NCBI GenBank assembly: GCA_943787405.1
Contig: CALSMH010000001.1
Coordinates: 62,001 to 126,000 of the forward strand
Reading direction: 5' to 3'
DNA: 64,000 bases
From: an uncultured Nitrosomonadaceae bacterium
GTDB lineage: Bacteria > Pseudomonadota > Gammaproteobacteria > Burkholderiales > Nitrosomonadaceae
Both the position numbers and the translations under genes were made by a program. Shown here piece by piece: positions 26,453-36,270 of this stretch; the first letter of the stretch is position 1, and each line of letters starts with the position of its first letter. Below the pieces are notes generated by a model. That model made no database searches. It was not told the DNA's origin and worked only from the letters and a program-made list of their open reading frames with translations.

Positions 26453-27907
26453 CTACATCAATATTACATCATAGTGTTCTTGTGCATAAGTATTTTCAAC
26501 TTGCAGACTAATGGGTTTTGCAATGAAATCTCCAAGTTGCGTAATCCTTTCGGACTCCTCATCAAGAAACAAATCAATTACCTGTTGTGATGCAAGAATA
26601 CGAAATTCACGGGCATCAAACTGGCGAGCCTCTCGCAGCAATTCACGTAGAATCTCATAACAAATTGTTTGTGCTGTCCTCACTTCTCCGCGACTTTGGC
26701 AAGTTGGACAGGACTCACACAGCGTATGTGCAAGGCTCTCTCTGGTTCGCTTCCGCGTCATCTCTACAAGGCCCAATTCTGTGAAACCGTTAATAGTCAT
26801 TTTTGTTCGGTCTTTCAATAAAGTTTTCTTAAACTCTGCAAGAACAGAATTCTTATGCTTTTCATTCTCCATATCAATAAAATCTATGATAATGATCCCG
26901 CCCAGGTTTCGTAATCGTAACTGGCGTGCAATTACTTGAGCTGCTTCAAGATTATTTTTGAAAATGGTATCATCAAAATTTCGTATACCAACAAAACCAC
27001 CTGTATTAACATCAATGGTAGTTAATGCCTCCGTCTGATCAAAGATCAGATAGCCTCCAGATTTTAAATTAACTCGTCTTGCTAGAGATCTCTCTATTTC
27101 ATCTTCTACTCCCTTCAGATCAAATAATGGGCGCTCTCCAGCATAATGCTCCAACCGTCTTTTCACATCTGTCATATACTCATCAGCAAACGAAGACATT
27201 CTCTGAAATGTCTCGCGAGAATCTACTAAAATACGAGCTGTGTCATCGGTCACAAAATCACGTAGTGCCCTATAACTTAAATTTAATCCCTGGTAAATTA
27301 GTGCCGATGAAGAAGCAGTTAAAAACTGATCCTGAATATTTAACCACTGTCTTCCAAGATATTTTATGTCTGTTTGTAAATCATGCTCGCTTGCATTTTC
27401 TGCCATTGTGCGAACTATATACCCGCCTTTCTCATCAGCTGTAAGTATCTGCATTTTTTCTCTGAGTAATTCACGTTCAATTTTATCTTCAATACGCTGA
27501 GAAATACCAATATTAGATTCTTGTGGAAGATATACCAACATTCTCCCGGCAATACTAATCTGGGTAGACAGCCGGGCACCTTTGCTGCTAATTGGGTCCT
27601 TAATAACCTGGACCAAAATATCTTCACCTTCATGTAGTAGTTTTTCTATAGGTTTATCGCTAGCTTCTCCATCCTGATGAGCTCCCCAAATATCAGCTAT
27701 ATGCAGAAAAGCAGCGCGATCAAGACCTATATCAATAAAAGCAGACTGCATTCCCGGTAACACCCGTCTGACACGACCATTGTATATATTTCCAACCTTA
27801 CCAAGGCTGCTAGCGCGCTCAATGTGCAGTTCTTGAACCACTCCCTGTTCTATCACTGCAACACGGGTCTCTTGTGGAGTTATGTTGACAAGAATTTCTT
27901 TACTCAT
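26453..27907 (-). CDS. rng: Ribonuclease G
   Basis: Endoribonuclease of the RNase E/G family that matures the 5' end of 16S rRNA and turns over mRNA. The protein has an S1 domain near its N-terminus (GKVGNIYNGRVRRVLPGMQSAFIDIG). The catalytic aspartates lie in TTIDVNTGGFVG and IIIIDFIDMENEKH. A zinc-link-like CESCPTCQSRG sits near the C-terminus. It lacks the long degradosome scaffold tail of RNase E. I chose the ATG at 27907 (MSKEILVNITPQETRVAV), giving 484 residues; a TTG at 27928 lies inside maf. It ends the nadD-rsfS-rlmH-maf-rng cluster. Confidence 0.95.
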   Translation of the reverse strand: MSKEILVNITPQETRVAVIEQGVVQELHIERASSLGKVGNIYNGRVRRVLPGMQSAFIDIGLDRAAFLHIADIWGAHQDGEASDKPIEKLLHEGEDILVQVIKDPISSKGARLSTQISIAGRMLVYLPQESNIGISQRIEDKIERELLREKMQILTADEKGGYIVRTMAENASEHDLQTDIKYLGRQWLNIQDQFLTASSSALIYQGLNLSYRALRDFVTDDTARILVDSRETFQRMSSFADEYMTDVKRRLEHYAGERPLFDLKGVEDEIERSLARRVNLKSGGYLIFDQTEALTTIDVNTGGFVGIRNFDDTIFKNNLEAAQVIARQLRLRNLGGIIIIDFIDMENEKHKNSVLAEFKKTLLKDRTKMTINGFTELGLVEMTRKRTRESLAHTLCESCPTCQSRGEVRTAQTICYEILRELLREARQFDAREFRILASQQVIDLFLDEESERITQLGDFIAKPISLQVENTYAQEHYDVILM

Positions 27908-27917
27908 AGATACGAAA

Positions 27918-28529
27918 TTATTTATCAACTTGCTGTAGAATTTTTATATTAAATTTTTCTAATAACTGCGCTGTCTCAAAAATCGGCAATCCCAATGCAC
28001 CGCTATAGCTTCCTGATATTTTTATTATAAAAACTGCTGCTCTCCCTTGCATTGCGTAGGAACCTGCCCTGTCATGTGATTCGGTACCATTAAGATAATT
28101 AGTTATTTCACTCTGACTAATATCACGAAATCGTATTGTAGTGGTAGATAAGGATTCTTGTATCTTATTCTTTGAAATTATAGCCACTGCTGTCAATACT
28201 TTGTGAGTCTGCCCTGAAAGGACACTCAACATCTTTCTTCCATGAGCTAGGCTATCCGGCTTGCCAATAATTTTACCCCTGAGCACAACTACAGTATCAG
28301 CTGCCAACAGCGGCCTCAGAGGCAATTTTCTCTGCATTAAGTTCAGCCATCCCTGCTCTGCTTTAGCCCGGGCCATGCGGCAAACATAATCAGTTGGGGT
28401 TTCTCCCTTTTCCATCATTTCATCAATACTCACCGGTCTCATTTCAAAATTTATCCCAATCTGCTTTAATAGCTGACGGCGACGAGGGCTACGAGAGGCA
28501 AGATAAATTTGATTTACTGGATAAGTCAT
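27918..28529 (-). CDS. maf: Maf-like nucleoside triphosphate pyrophosphatase (YhdE type)
   Basis: House-cleaning pyrophosphatase that hydrolyses non-canonical or excess nucleotides to monophosphates. The 203-residue protein has the N-terminal YLASRSPRRRQLL, ARAKAEQGW, ADTVVVL, KMLSVLSGQTHKVLTAVAI and KISGSYSGALGLPIFET. These resemble E. coli YhdE (dTTP/UTP) more than YceF (m7GTP); substrate choice is inference. The stop is 10 bases before the preferred rng start and rlmH ends 17 bases upstream, so the genes are cotranscribed. Confidence 0.92.
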   Translation of the reverse strand: MTYPVNQIYLASRSPRRRQLLKQIGINFEMRPVSIDEMMEKGETPTDYVCRMARAKAEQGWLNLMQRKLPLRPLLAADTVVVLRGKIIGKPDSLAHGRKMLSVLSGQTHKVLTAVAIISKNKIQESLSTTTIRFRDISQSEITNYLNGTESHDRAGSYAMQGRAAVFIIKISGSYSGALGLPIFETAQLLEKFNIKILQQVDK

Positions 28530-28546
28530 TCAAATTATATTTACTA

Positions 28547-29017
28547 TTAATTCCGATGATACGGATGCCTTTTAATAAATGATACTGCACGGTATAACTG
28601 TTCTGCTAGCAATACGCGCACCAAACCGTGTGGCAGTGTTAGCGCAGATAATGCTAAAATTTCATCTGCAGATTTTTTAATTTTTGAGTCTAACCCATCA
28701 GCGCCACCAATAATAAAAGCCGTATCCCCTCCATTTCTCATCCAACTAGAAATAGAATCAGCTAGCTTGACCGTACTCCAATGTCGTCCACACTCATCCA
28801 TTACAATCGTACGACATTTTGGTGGAAGCACTGCATGAATACGTTTAGCTTCAGCAGAAAGCAACTGGCTAATTTTTATATTTTTACTACGTTTCTCCGG
28901 CTTAATTTTTAGTAATTCTATTGTCACCTCTTGTGACATGCGCATTGCATAATCTGTAAAACCATCATCTACCCATTTTGGCATTTTGTTACCTACCGCC
29001 AAGATGAATAATTTCAT
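28547..29017 (-). CDS. rlmH: 23S rRNA (pseudouridine-1915 N3) methyltransferase
   Basis: SPOUT-class methyltransferase that modifies pseudouridine 1915 in helix 69 of 23S rRNA on assembled ribosomes. The 156-residue protein starts MKLFILAVGNKMPKWVDDGF, contains FIIGGADGLD (SAM-binding knot) and ends with the family's LPHGLVRVLLAEQLYRA and HPYHRN. It lies between rsfS (21 bases upstream) and maf, as in most proteobacteria. Confidence 0.96.
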   Translation of the reverse strand: MKLFILAVGNKMPKWVDDGFTDYAMRMSQEVTIELLKIKPEKRSKNIKISQLLSAEAKRIHAVLPPKCRTIVMDECGRHWSTVKLADSISSWMRNGGDTAFIIGGADGLDSKIKKSADEILALSALTLPHGLVRVLLAEQLYRAVSFIKRHPYHRN

Positions 29018-29038
29018 AATAAAAACACTACAAATTAC

Positions 29039-29446
29039 TTAATGAGCCAACAATCTATTTGACTCCAAAGTAGCGTCATTTTTAGATTGGTTAGAAGTTA
29101 TCTTTTGCTCAACGACTCCTGTTTCTAATTCACTCCATAGGCCCTCAAGATCGTAATGCGTGCGCACAGCCGGTAACATTATATGTACTAGCACATCCCC
29201 TAAATCTACCAGCACCCATTCTCCGGAACCTTCTCCCTCTGTCCCATAAGACGTGCCCCCTGATTCTTTTACTTTATCATTTACATTATTTGCTATGGCC
29301 CTTGCTTGGCGAGTTGAAACTGCGCTTGCAATTATCATACGATCAAAAATAGTTGCCCTCTTTGTTACATCTAATATTTCTATATCGTTTGCTTTAATAT
29401 CCTCTAATGCAGAAATGATAATTTTAATTAACTGGTTGAGATTCAT
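29039..29446 (-). CDS. rsfS: Ribosomal silencing factor RsfS
   Basis: Binds ribosomal protein uL14 and blocks subunit joining when nutrients are scarce. The 135-residue protein has the Iojap domain: DIEILDVTKRATIFDRMIIASAVSTRQARAIANNV, GEGSGEWVLVDLGDVLVHIMLPAVRTHYDLEGLW. About 20 variable residues follow the domain. It starts five bases after the nadD stop, and rlmH follows closely. Confidence 0.95.
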   Translation of the reverse strand: MNLNQLIKIIISALEDIKANDIEILDVTKRATIFDRMIIASAVSTRQARAIANNVNDKVKESGGTSYGTEGEGSGEWVLVDLGDVLVHIMLPAVRTHYDLEGLWSELETGVVEQKITSNQSKNDATLESNRLLAH

Positions 29447-29451
29447 ATATT

Positions 29452-30117
29452 TTATAAATACAATTTGTTTTTTGAAATATAATTTACAGTTACGCTAGGA
29501 ACTAAATGCCGTATATTTCTCCCAACAGCAATATGTGCACGAATACTGGTTGCAGAAATATCTAGCATAGTTGTCGATGCAATAAAGATCAAGCCACTCG
29601 TTTCTTTTCTTAAACTCTTAGTATTAGATACCCATCGTTGAGAACACTCTTCTCTCAACTCTTTTGACAATAACTCTTTAATTAGGGTAAAAGTGTATCC
29701 TGGACGGGTAGAAACTATAAAATGACATAAATTAAAAAGCTCTTTCCAATTATTCCACTCCGGAAGCTTTATAAAAGCATCTGCTCCCAGCACAAGACAT
29801 AGCCTAATTTCTTCCCCAAATTCCTGCTTAAATTCACGTACCGTGTCTATGCTATAACTAACGCCATCACGATAAATTTCACGGCCATCCAAAACAAAAT
29901 CTGGATTTTTTTGAATTGCTAAGCGGACAATTTCTACTCGATGTTGTGGAGATGCTACAGGAGAATGCCGCAATCTTGGTATACCAGCAGGCACAAAATA
30001 CATTTTCTGTAGACCGACAGTTTCTAAAATTTCTTCAGCTATTCTTAGATGACCATAGTGTATGGGGTCAAACGTTCCCCCAAAAATACCAACAAGAGGG
30101 GAACCAGAGTTAGACAT
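29452..30117 (-). CDS. nadD: Nicotinate-nucleotide adenylyltransferase
   Basis: Adenylates nicotinate mononucleotide to deamido-NAD. The 221-residue protein has GIFGGTFDPIHYGHLRIAEE, where the first His pair of the nucleotidylyltransferase HxGH motif (HYGH) is seen. The second motif is in STTMLDISATSIRAHIAVG. It is the first gene of the nadD-rsfS-rlmH-maf-rng run. aceF ends about 90 bases upstream on the same strand, so read-through is possible. Confidence 0.94.
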   Translation of the reverse strand: MSNSGSPLVGIFGGTFDPIHYGHLRIAEEILETVGLQKMYFVPAGIPRLRHSPVASPQHRVEIVRLAIQKNPDFVLDGREIYRDGVSYSIDTVREFKQEFGEEIRLCLVLGADAFIKLPEWNNWKELFNLCHFIVSTRPGYTFTLIKELLSKELREECSQRWVSNTKSLRKETSGLIFIASTTMLDISATSIRAHIAVGRNIRHLVPSVTVNYISKNKLYL

Positions 30118-30210
30118 CGGCCCTTAAGCGAAAGCAGTATAGAAATAAGAAAAAAGCACTGATTAATGTCATTTTTATATTAAATTCCTTAATACTGTAA
30201 TAGCTCTTTC

Positions 30211-31515
30211 TCACGAAAGGGCCTTAGACATGTTAGCAAGTTCCTTACTAATAAATGTAGTAAAACGTGCAGCTGATGCACCATCAATTACTCTGTGATC
30301 ATATGACAACGACAGTGGCAACATTAATCTTGGAACAAACTTACCATCAAAATATACCGGTTTAATATTTGCACGGGAAGCGCCAAGAATGGCAACCTCT
30401 GGCGCATTGATAATGGGTGTAAAAGCTGTCCCTCCAATACCCCCGAGACTGGAAATAGTAAAACTAGACCCCTGCATCTCAGCAAGCTTTAATTTTCCTT
30501 CACGCGCACGTTCTGCAAGATCTCCCATTTCTTCTGCAACAGTAACTATTTTTTTCTGATCTGCATCCCGAATCACAGGAACCATTAACCCATGTGAAGT
30601 ATCAACTGCAAAACCTATATGATAGTAATTTTTAATTATCAGATCTATATTGTCGCCTCCTCCGCCAAGTGAGGAATTAAAATTTGGGAACTCCTTTAAC
30701 GCAGCTACTATCGCCTTCATCAAAAAAGCCAATATCGTTAGTTTGGATTCATCTTTCTTCTTAATTTTATTGAGCTTTTTTCTTCCAGCCTCGAGTTCGG
30801 TAATATCCGCCTCATCAAACTGAGTAACGTGTGGGATCATTACCCAATTACGGTGTAGATTCGCACCCGATATCTTTTGGATACGTAATAATGGCTTTAT
30901 TTCTATCGGCCCAAATTTAGCGAAATCAACCTCAGGCCATGGCAAGAGATTTAACTCAGAATTATTATTGCCACTAGGTGATTTCAAGATTACGGTCTTG
31001 ACATAGGCCTTTACATCATTTTTAAGTATGCGTTGTTTCTTACCGCTGCCACTTACCAAATTAAGATTCACGCCCAACTCTCTAGCAAAACGTCGGACGG
31101 ATGGGCCCGCGTGCGCCATGATAAGCGAGGTCTCACTTGATAGCATGAAAGTGGCCGGCTTAGTTTCCGGTTGCAAGCTAACGGCTCGATCTGAATTAGA
31201 AGTAATTTCTATAGGAACGATGGGAGAACTAGCTTGTTTAGGTGGGGGAGAGACCTTAACCGGGCTATCGGTTTGATTAATTTCTAATTCTAAGATGACA
31301 GCGCCTTCAGAAACCCTATCACCTGCTCTAACCTTTACTTCTTTGACTACCCCTGCAAAAGGAGAAGGTATTTCTATTGTTGCTTTATCCGATTCTAATG
31401 AAATCAGAGCCTCCTCCTTTTTAATCTCGTCTCCTGGTTTTACCAGCAACTCAACTATAGGAATATTCTTAAAATCACCGATATCAGGAACTAATACCTG
31501 TTTAACTTCTGCCAC
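30211..31515 (-). CDS. aceF: Pyruvate dehydrogenase E2 (dihydrolipoyl acetyltransferase)
   Basis: Core subunit of the pyruvate dehydrogenase complex. The 434-residue protein has a single N-terminal lipoyl domain with the lipoylated Lys44 in ESDKATIE. A Pro-rich linker follows, then the peripheral subunit-binding domain (about 130-170, PSVRRFARELGVNLNLVSGSGKKQRI). The acetyltransferase domain has catalytic His near 407 in YDHRVIDG. E. coli AceF has three lipoyl domains; one is common in other bacteria. The start is GTG. It lies downstream of aceE. No lpd (E3) follows; nadD does. Confidence 0.95.
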   Translation of the reverse strand: MAEVKQVLVPDIGDFKNIPIVELLVKPGDEIKKEEALISLESDKATIEIPSPFAGVVKEVKVRAGDRVSEGAVILELEINQTDSPVKVSPPPKQASSPIVPIEITSNSDRAVSLQPETKPATFMLSSETSLIMAHAGPSVRRFARELGVNLNLVSGSGKKQRILKNDVKAYVKTVILKSPSGNNNSELNLLPWPEVDFAKFGPIEIKPLLRIQKISGANLHRNWVMIPHVTQFDEADITELEAGRKKLNKIKKKDESKLTILAFLMKAIVAALKEFPNFNSSLGGGGDNIDLIIKNYYHIGFAVDTSHGLMVPVIRDADQKKIVTVAEEMGDLAERAREGKLKLAEMQGSSFTISSLGGIGGTAFTPIINAPEVAILGASRANIKPVYFDGKFVPRLMLPLSLSYDHRVIDGASAARFTTFISKELANMSKALS

Positions 31516-31578
31516 ACTTTATCCTTCACCTGTACATCAATGTTTAAAGGTCAACATTTATTCTGCAGACTAAAATCT

Positions 31579-34251
31579 TTATACCTTGATCGGATTTGGT
31601 TTGTCTGGATCAATGTTGTATTTATTTATTGCCTCCACTACTTTCTCCGGCGATATCTTCCCATCTTCTGCCAAAGATTTCAGTGCGGCTACAGTAACAT
31701 AGTAACGATCTACTTCGAAAAATTGTCGTAATTTTTCACGCGTATCAGAACGCCCAAAACCATCCGTCCCCAACACCCTGTATTTTCCTGGTACAAATTC
31801 ACGTATCTGATCTGCAAAGATTTTCATATAATCTGTTGCTGCCACCACTGGCCCTTCCTGCTTCTCTAGACAGGATCTTACATAAGATTTCTTTGGCTTC
31901 TCTGTAGGATGCAACATATTCCAACGTGTTACATCTAGCGCCTCTCTGCGTAACTCATTAAAACTAGTAACACTCCATATGTCAGAAATAACTCCATATT
32001 CTTCTTTTAAGATATCTGCTGCTGCAATAACTTCACGTAGAATAGTTCCTGAGCCAAGGAGCTGTATTCTTAAATTTGAATTCTTCTCTCCTTCCCCATT
32101 ACCCTCACGAAATAAATACATGCCTTTTAGGATTCCTTCCTCTGAACCTTTAGGCATTTCTGGGTGAGAATAATTTTCGTTCATTACGGTTATGTAGTAA
32201 TACACATCTTCCTGCTCTTGATACATTCGGCGCATGCCATCTTGGATAATAACTACAAGTTCATAGGAAAATGTGGGGTCATAAGATATACAATTAGGGA
32301 TGGTCGAAGAAACTAGATGACTGTGTCCATCCTCATGCTGTAAACCCTCTCCATTCAGAGTAGTACGCCCGGCTGTCCCCCCCATCAGAAAACCGCGACA
32401 ACGCATATCACCTGCTGCCCAAGCAAGATCACCAATACGTTGAAACCCAAACATCGAATAAAATATAAAGAAAGGTATCATCTGTACACCATGGGTACTA
32501 TAAGCAGTTGCTGCTGCTATCCATGACGACATAGCTCCAGCTTCATTAATCCCCTCCTGCAGGATCTGCCCATCTTTATCTTCCTTATAATACATAAGCT
32601 TATCAGCATCCTCTGGCGTATAGAGCTGTCCTTTTGAAGACCAGATACCCAATTGCCGGAACATCCCTTCCATCCCAAACGTACGCGATTCATCTGCAAC
32701 AATCGGCACTATTCTTTTTCTAATAATTTTATCTTTTACCAAGATATTTAGTATACGAACAAATACCATGGTAGTAGAAGACTCCCGTTCTTCGCCGCTA
32801 GCTTTAAGCAATGTATCAAACGCTGATAAGGCCGGTATTTGCAGTGCCTCTGTATTCTGCCTCTGATTTTTATGAAGAAGCCCTCCCAGCGTATTACGCT
32901 TCTCTTTCATATACGCTAACTCTGGCGAACCTTCTTCAAACATAAGATATGGTAAGTCTTCTATTTCATTGTCTGAAACTGGCAAGCGGAAACGGTCACG
33001 AAATGATTTTAGAGAAATAGTGCCCATTTTCTTTTGCTGATGAGTAATGTTCTGGGCTTCACCTGCTTCACCCATGCCATAGCCTTTGATCGTCTTTGCA
33101 AGTATCACTGTTGGTTGCCCAGTATGACTTACTGCAGAAGCATATGCGGCATACACCTTGTGAGGATCGTGACCCCCGCGATTTAGCCTCCAAATATCGT
33201 CATCAGACATATTGGCTACCATGTCTAGCAATTCTGGATACTTCCCAAAGAAATGCTTCCGAACATACGAGCCATCTCTAGATTTGAATGTTTGATACTC
33301 GCCATCAACACATTCCATCATTCTTTTTTGTAGCAACCCTTTCGTATCTTTTGCTAACAGCGGGTCCCAATAAGAGCCCCAAACCACTTTGATAACATTC
33401 CAACCAGCTCCACGGAAACAACCTTCCAGCTCTTGAATAATCTTACTATTTCCACGCACAGGCCCATCAAGACGCTGAAGATTGCAATTAACAGTAAATA
33501 TTAAGTTATCCAGATTCTCACGTGATGCCAATGAAATTGCACCTAATGACTCAGGCTCATCCATTTCGCCATCACCCATAAAAGCCCAGACTTTGCGGCC
33601 TTTAGTCTTTGCTAAACCTCGACTATCAAGATATTTCATAAAGCGAGCCTGATAGATAGCCATCAATGGCCCTAATCCCATTGATACTGTTGGGAACCTC
33701 CAGAAATCAGGCATTAGCCACGGGTGTGGATAGGAAGACAATCCTTCTCCCTCTACCTCTTGGCGAAAATTATCTAACTGCTCCTTAGTTAGCTCTCCCA
33801 GCATAAAAGCACGCGCATAAATTCCTGGAGAAGAGTGCCCCTGTACGAGCACTAAGTCACCCCCATGATTCTTACTAGCAGCATGCCAGAAATGGTTATA
33901 GCCCACGTCATATAATGTTGCAGCAGATGCAAAAGTTGAGATATGACCCCCAACATTTGTTTTTCTGTTTGCACGTAATACCATTACCATGGCATTCCAA
34001 CGGACGTAAGAACGGATGCGGTGTTCAAGCGCATGATCCCCTGGGGATTTTTCTTCCTTACCAGGAGGGATAGAATTTATATATGCAGTAGTTGCGCTAT
34101 AAGGAAGATAGGCTCCAGATCCACGGGCTCTTTCTACTAATTTCTCCAGTAAATAATGTGCTCTCTCTGTTCCCTCAAGAGCCATTAAAGAGTCCAGCGC
34201 ATCAAGCCATTCCTGGGTCTCCTGTGGATCAATATCCGGCGTATGTTCCAT
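31579..34251 (-). CDS. aceE: Pyruvate dehydrogenase E1, homodimeric type
   Basis: Thiamine-diphosphate enzyme that decarboxylates pyruvate and acetylates the lipoyl group of E2. The 890-residue protein is full length, with IDPQETQEWLDALDSL and GGHISTFASAATLYDVGYNHFWHA near the start. The ThDP-binding GDGEMDEPESLGAI and NLIFTVNCNLQRLDGPVRGNSKI follow, then the transketolase-like pyrimidine domain. AAGG precedes the ATG. It begins 18 bases after the folD stop and is followed by aceF 63 bases on, so folD-aceE-aceF may be one transcript. Confidence 0.97.
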   Translation of the reverse strand: MEHTPDIDPQETQEWLDALDSLMALEGTERAHYLLEKLVERARGSGAYLPYSATTAYINSIPPGKEEKSPGDHALEHRIRSYVRWNAMVMVLRANRKTNVGGHISTFASAATLYDVGYNHFWHAASKNHGGDLVLVQGHSSPGIYARAFMLGELTKEQLDNFRQEVEGEGLSSYPHPWLMPDFWRFPTVSMGLGPLMAIYQARFMKYLDSRGLAKTKGRKVWAFMGDGEMDEPESLGAISLASRENLDNLIFTVNCNLQRLDGPVRGNSKIIQELEGCFRGAGWNVIKVVWGSYWDPLLAKDTKGLLQKRMMECVDGEYQTFKSRDGSYVRKHFFGKYPELLDMVANMSDDDIWRLNRGGHDPHKVYAAYASAVSHTGQPTVILAKTIKGYGMGEAGEAQNITHQQKKMGTISLKSFRDRFRLPVSDNEIEDLPYLMFEEGSPELAYMKEKRNTLGGLLHKNQRQNTEALQIPALSAFDTLLKASGEERESSTTMVFVRILNILVKDKIIRKRIVPIVADESRTFGMEGMFRQLGIWSSKGQLYTPEDADKLMYYKEDKDGQILQEGINEAGAMSSWIAAATAYSTHGVQMIPFFIFYSMFGFQRIGDLAWAAGDMRCRGFLMGGTAGRTTLNGEGLQHEDGHSHLVSSTIPNCISYDPTFSYELVVIIQDGMRRMYQEQEDVYYYITVMNENYSHPEMPKGSEEGILKGMYLFREGNGEGEKNSNLRIQLLGSGTILREVIAAADILKEEYGVISDIWSVTSFNELRREALDVTRWNMLHPTEKPKKSYVRSCLEKQEGPVVAATDYMKIFADQIREFVPGKYRVLGTDGFGRSDTREKLRQFFEVDRYYVTVAALKSLAEDGKISPEKVVEAINKYNIDPDKPNPIKV

Positions 34252-34269
34252 GCTTCTACCTTATAGTTA

Positions 34270-35157
34270 TTACGTAATATTTTCCGAGTTAATTTTTGGT
34301 GCAATTTCGGATTGAATACGCCTTGCTGCCTCAATGGTATTACAAAGTAACATAGCAATTGTCATTGGCCCTACTCCGCCTGGCACGGGTGTGATATATC
34401 CTGCTTTCTCCCTGACAGTATCAAAATCTACATCACCTGCTAATTTACCGTCCGGCATACGATTTATACCCACGTCTATAACCGTTGCACCAGACTTAAC
34501 CATTTTGGCTGTAATCATTCTCGGCTTACCAGTAGCGACTACTAAAATATCTGCCCGTCTCGTATGCTCTTCAAGGTTGGCTGTTTTTGATGTGCAAATA
34601 GTAACGGTCGCACCTTTCTCCAACAACATTAGTGCCATTGGCTTCCCAACAATATTGCTGCGCCCTACCACTACTGCATGCTGCCCCTCAATCTGAATAC
34701 TATTTTTCTCCAGCATTTTCATCACACCATAGGGCGTGCAGGGTGGATATACAGCATAACCGGTAACGAGCGCACCTATATTGTTTAAATGGAAGCCATC
34801 CACGTCTTTTTCCACTCCGATAGAGGCAATTATTTTCTTGTCCTCAAAGTGTCGTGGCAATGGTAACTGTACTAATATGCCATGTATTCTGGGATTTTTA
34901 TTTAATTCCTGAATACATTGTAAAACCTCAATCTGTTTAGTTTTTTCAGAGAATTCGTGTGCTTCCGAATATATGCCGGTTTCACTACAGGCCCTGATTT
35001 TGTTGCGTACATAAATACTGGAAGCCTGATTATCCCCAACAATAATCACTGCCAATCCTGGTTGTATACTTTTCTCTTGTAACTGCTCAGCACGAGTCTT
35101 CCATTCAGCTCGTAGCGCCTTAGCAATTTCTTTCCCATCTATAATCACAGCACTCAT
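34270..35157 (-). CDS. folD: Methylenetetrahydrofolate dehydrogenase / methenyl-THF cyclohydrolase
   Basis: Bifunctional one-carbon enzyme interconverting methylene-, methenyl- and 10-formyl-THF, the formyl donor for PurN. The 295-residue protein shows [29 protein letters not shown], with the catalytic Lys of YxxxK, and [11 protein letters not shown]. It also has [13 protein letters not shown], the dinucleotide-binding [17 protein letters not shown], and [13 protein letters not shown]. It precedes aceE by 18 bases on the same strand. Confidence 0.96.
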   Translation of the reverse strand: MSAVIIDGKEIAKALRAEWKTRAEQLQEKSIQPGLAVIIVGDNQASSIYVRNKIRACSETGIYSEAHEFSEKTKQIEVLQCIQELNKNPRIHGILVQLPLPRHFEDKKIIASIGVEKDVDGFHLNNIGALVTGYAVYPPCTPYGVMKMLEKNSIQIEGQHAVVVGRSNIVGKPMALMLLEKGATVTICTSKTANLEEHTRRADILVVATGKPRMITAKMVKSGATVIDVGINRMPDGKLAGDVDFDTVREKAGYITPVPGGVGPMTIAMLLCNTIEAARRIQSEIAPKINSENIT

Positions 35158-35285
35158 AATTTTCTCTAAATTCTCAGGTTTCTAAGTAATTCTAATTTTT
35201 TAATCACAGCACCTAACCCTGCCATTTATTCTGTTAGGAGCACAATTCAAGATTAAGATCATGACTGCGGCGAAGCTTTACTAAA

Positions 35286-35918
35286 TTATTTTTTAAATTT
35301 TACCCGGTATATCAAAGCTCCAATGATAAATGTTGGCACTACAACCAATGCAGCGGCAAGTAATCCCATTGTCAATGCACTCATTAAACTACCTGATGGT
35401 GAATATATCGTAGAAAAAAACAATGCCAGAAATCCAGCACCCCCTCCGCCAAGGAGCATGAATTTCTTACCCCGGCTATAAAATCGCCAGAGGGCCCCGG
35501 AAACACGCGTCTCATCTCGATACTCGTCAAATATCATGTCTAAGCTATTGTCATCCTGCTCAGCCTCATAACCAGCAGCCAAAGCAAGTGTTTCGCTACT
35601 CTCTTCCCCCCGAGAAAGGTCTTTCAAAAGTGCGATTCTTTTCGCCGCATTCTTATTACTCATTCCGGTTTTTAGCAGCATCTTATACAATGATTCCATC
35701 GCATGCTCACGTGGGTTTGATACTGAATCTAGGCTTTCACCATGGCGCCACATAACCCCAATTAAATAAAGATGAATCGTCATTATTTTAAATGGGGGCG
35801 CAAAATCATATCCCTTGCTTTCAACATGAGATAACTGCGAAGCTAATATTTTTTCGCCATGCAGCACACAAATATCGTGCGTTGAAACGTCAGTTTCCAA
35901 TTTATTGTCCAATATCAT
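35286..35918 (-). CDS. Unknown protein with C-terminal two-helix membrane anchor
   Basis: I do not recognise this 210-residue protein. Residues 1-140 are hydrophilic, probably helical and rich in charged residues (MIFDEYRDETRVSGALWRFYSRGKK). Residues about 145-205 form two membrane helices (GGGGAGFLALFF and MGLLAAALVVVPTFIIGALIY). It ends in a basic RVKFKK, so both termini are likely cytoplasmic. There is no signal peptide, enzyme motif or cysteine cluster. It lies alone between folD and a divergent exported protein gene with a 352-base gap. Confidence 0.65.
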   Translation of the reverse strand: MILDNKLETDVSTHDICVLHGEKILASQLSHVESKGYDFAPPFKIMTIHLYLIGVMWRHGESLDSVSNPREHAMESLYKMLLKTGMSNKNAAKRIALLKDLSRGEESSETLALAAGYEAEQDDNSLDMIFDEYRDETRVSGALWRFYSRGKKFMLLGGGGAGFLALFFSTIYSPSGSLMSALTMGLLAAALVVVPTFIIGALIYRVKFKK

Positions 35919-36270
35919 TATATTGAGCTATGTTAGGCACAATTTATAGTTTATTAAAGGACCCCTATTATAACTGACACGCAAGCTCTTAAAGCAAGAT
36001 GGATCAATCTTAATTTTTCCGCTAAATAGACTTTATGCTACAACCATGTAATTAGATTCTGCCATAAGAAGCTTATAAATTTTTTCAAAGAATCTGTGTC
36101 TTGCGCCTACTAAATAGTGATGTCTCATGCTTATTATCTGTAGATTGCTATATCTTATTCCTATAAGCCGCTCCCATTCTTGATTTAATTGCGATACAAT
36201 CGTCCGATTAAACTACTCAGTAATATCGCAGGATAACTGGCTGATCAAAATATAAAATTATGGAGACACT
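35919..36270. other. Divergent intergenic region, 352 bases
   Basis: Separates two divergent genes of unknown function. I see no credible open frame, tRNA or strong hairpin. Just before 36271 a good ribosome binding site (GGAGAC) is present; no sigma-70 promoter with good spacing stands out. It presumably holds promoters for both genes. Confidence 0.4.
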
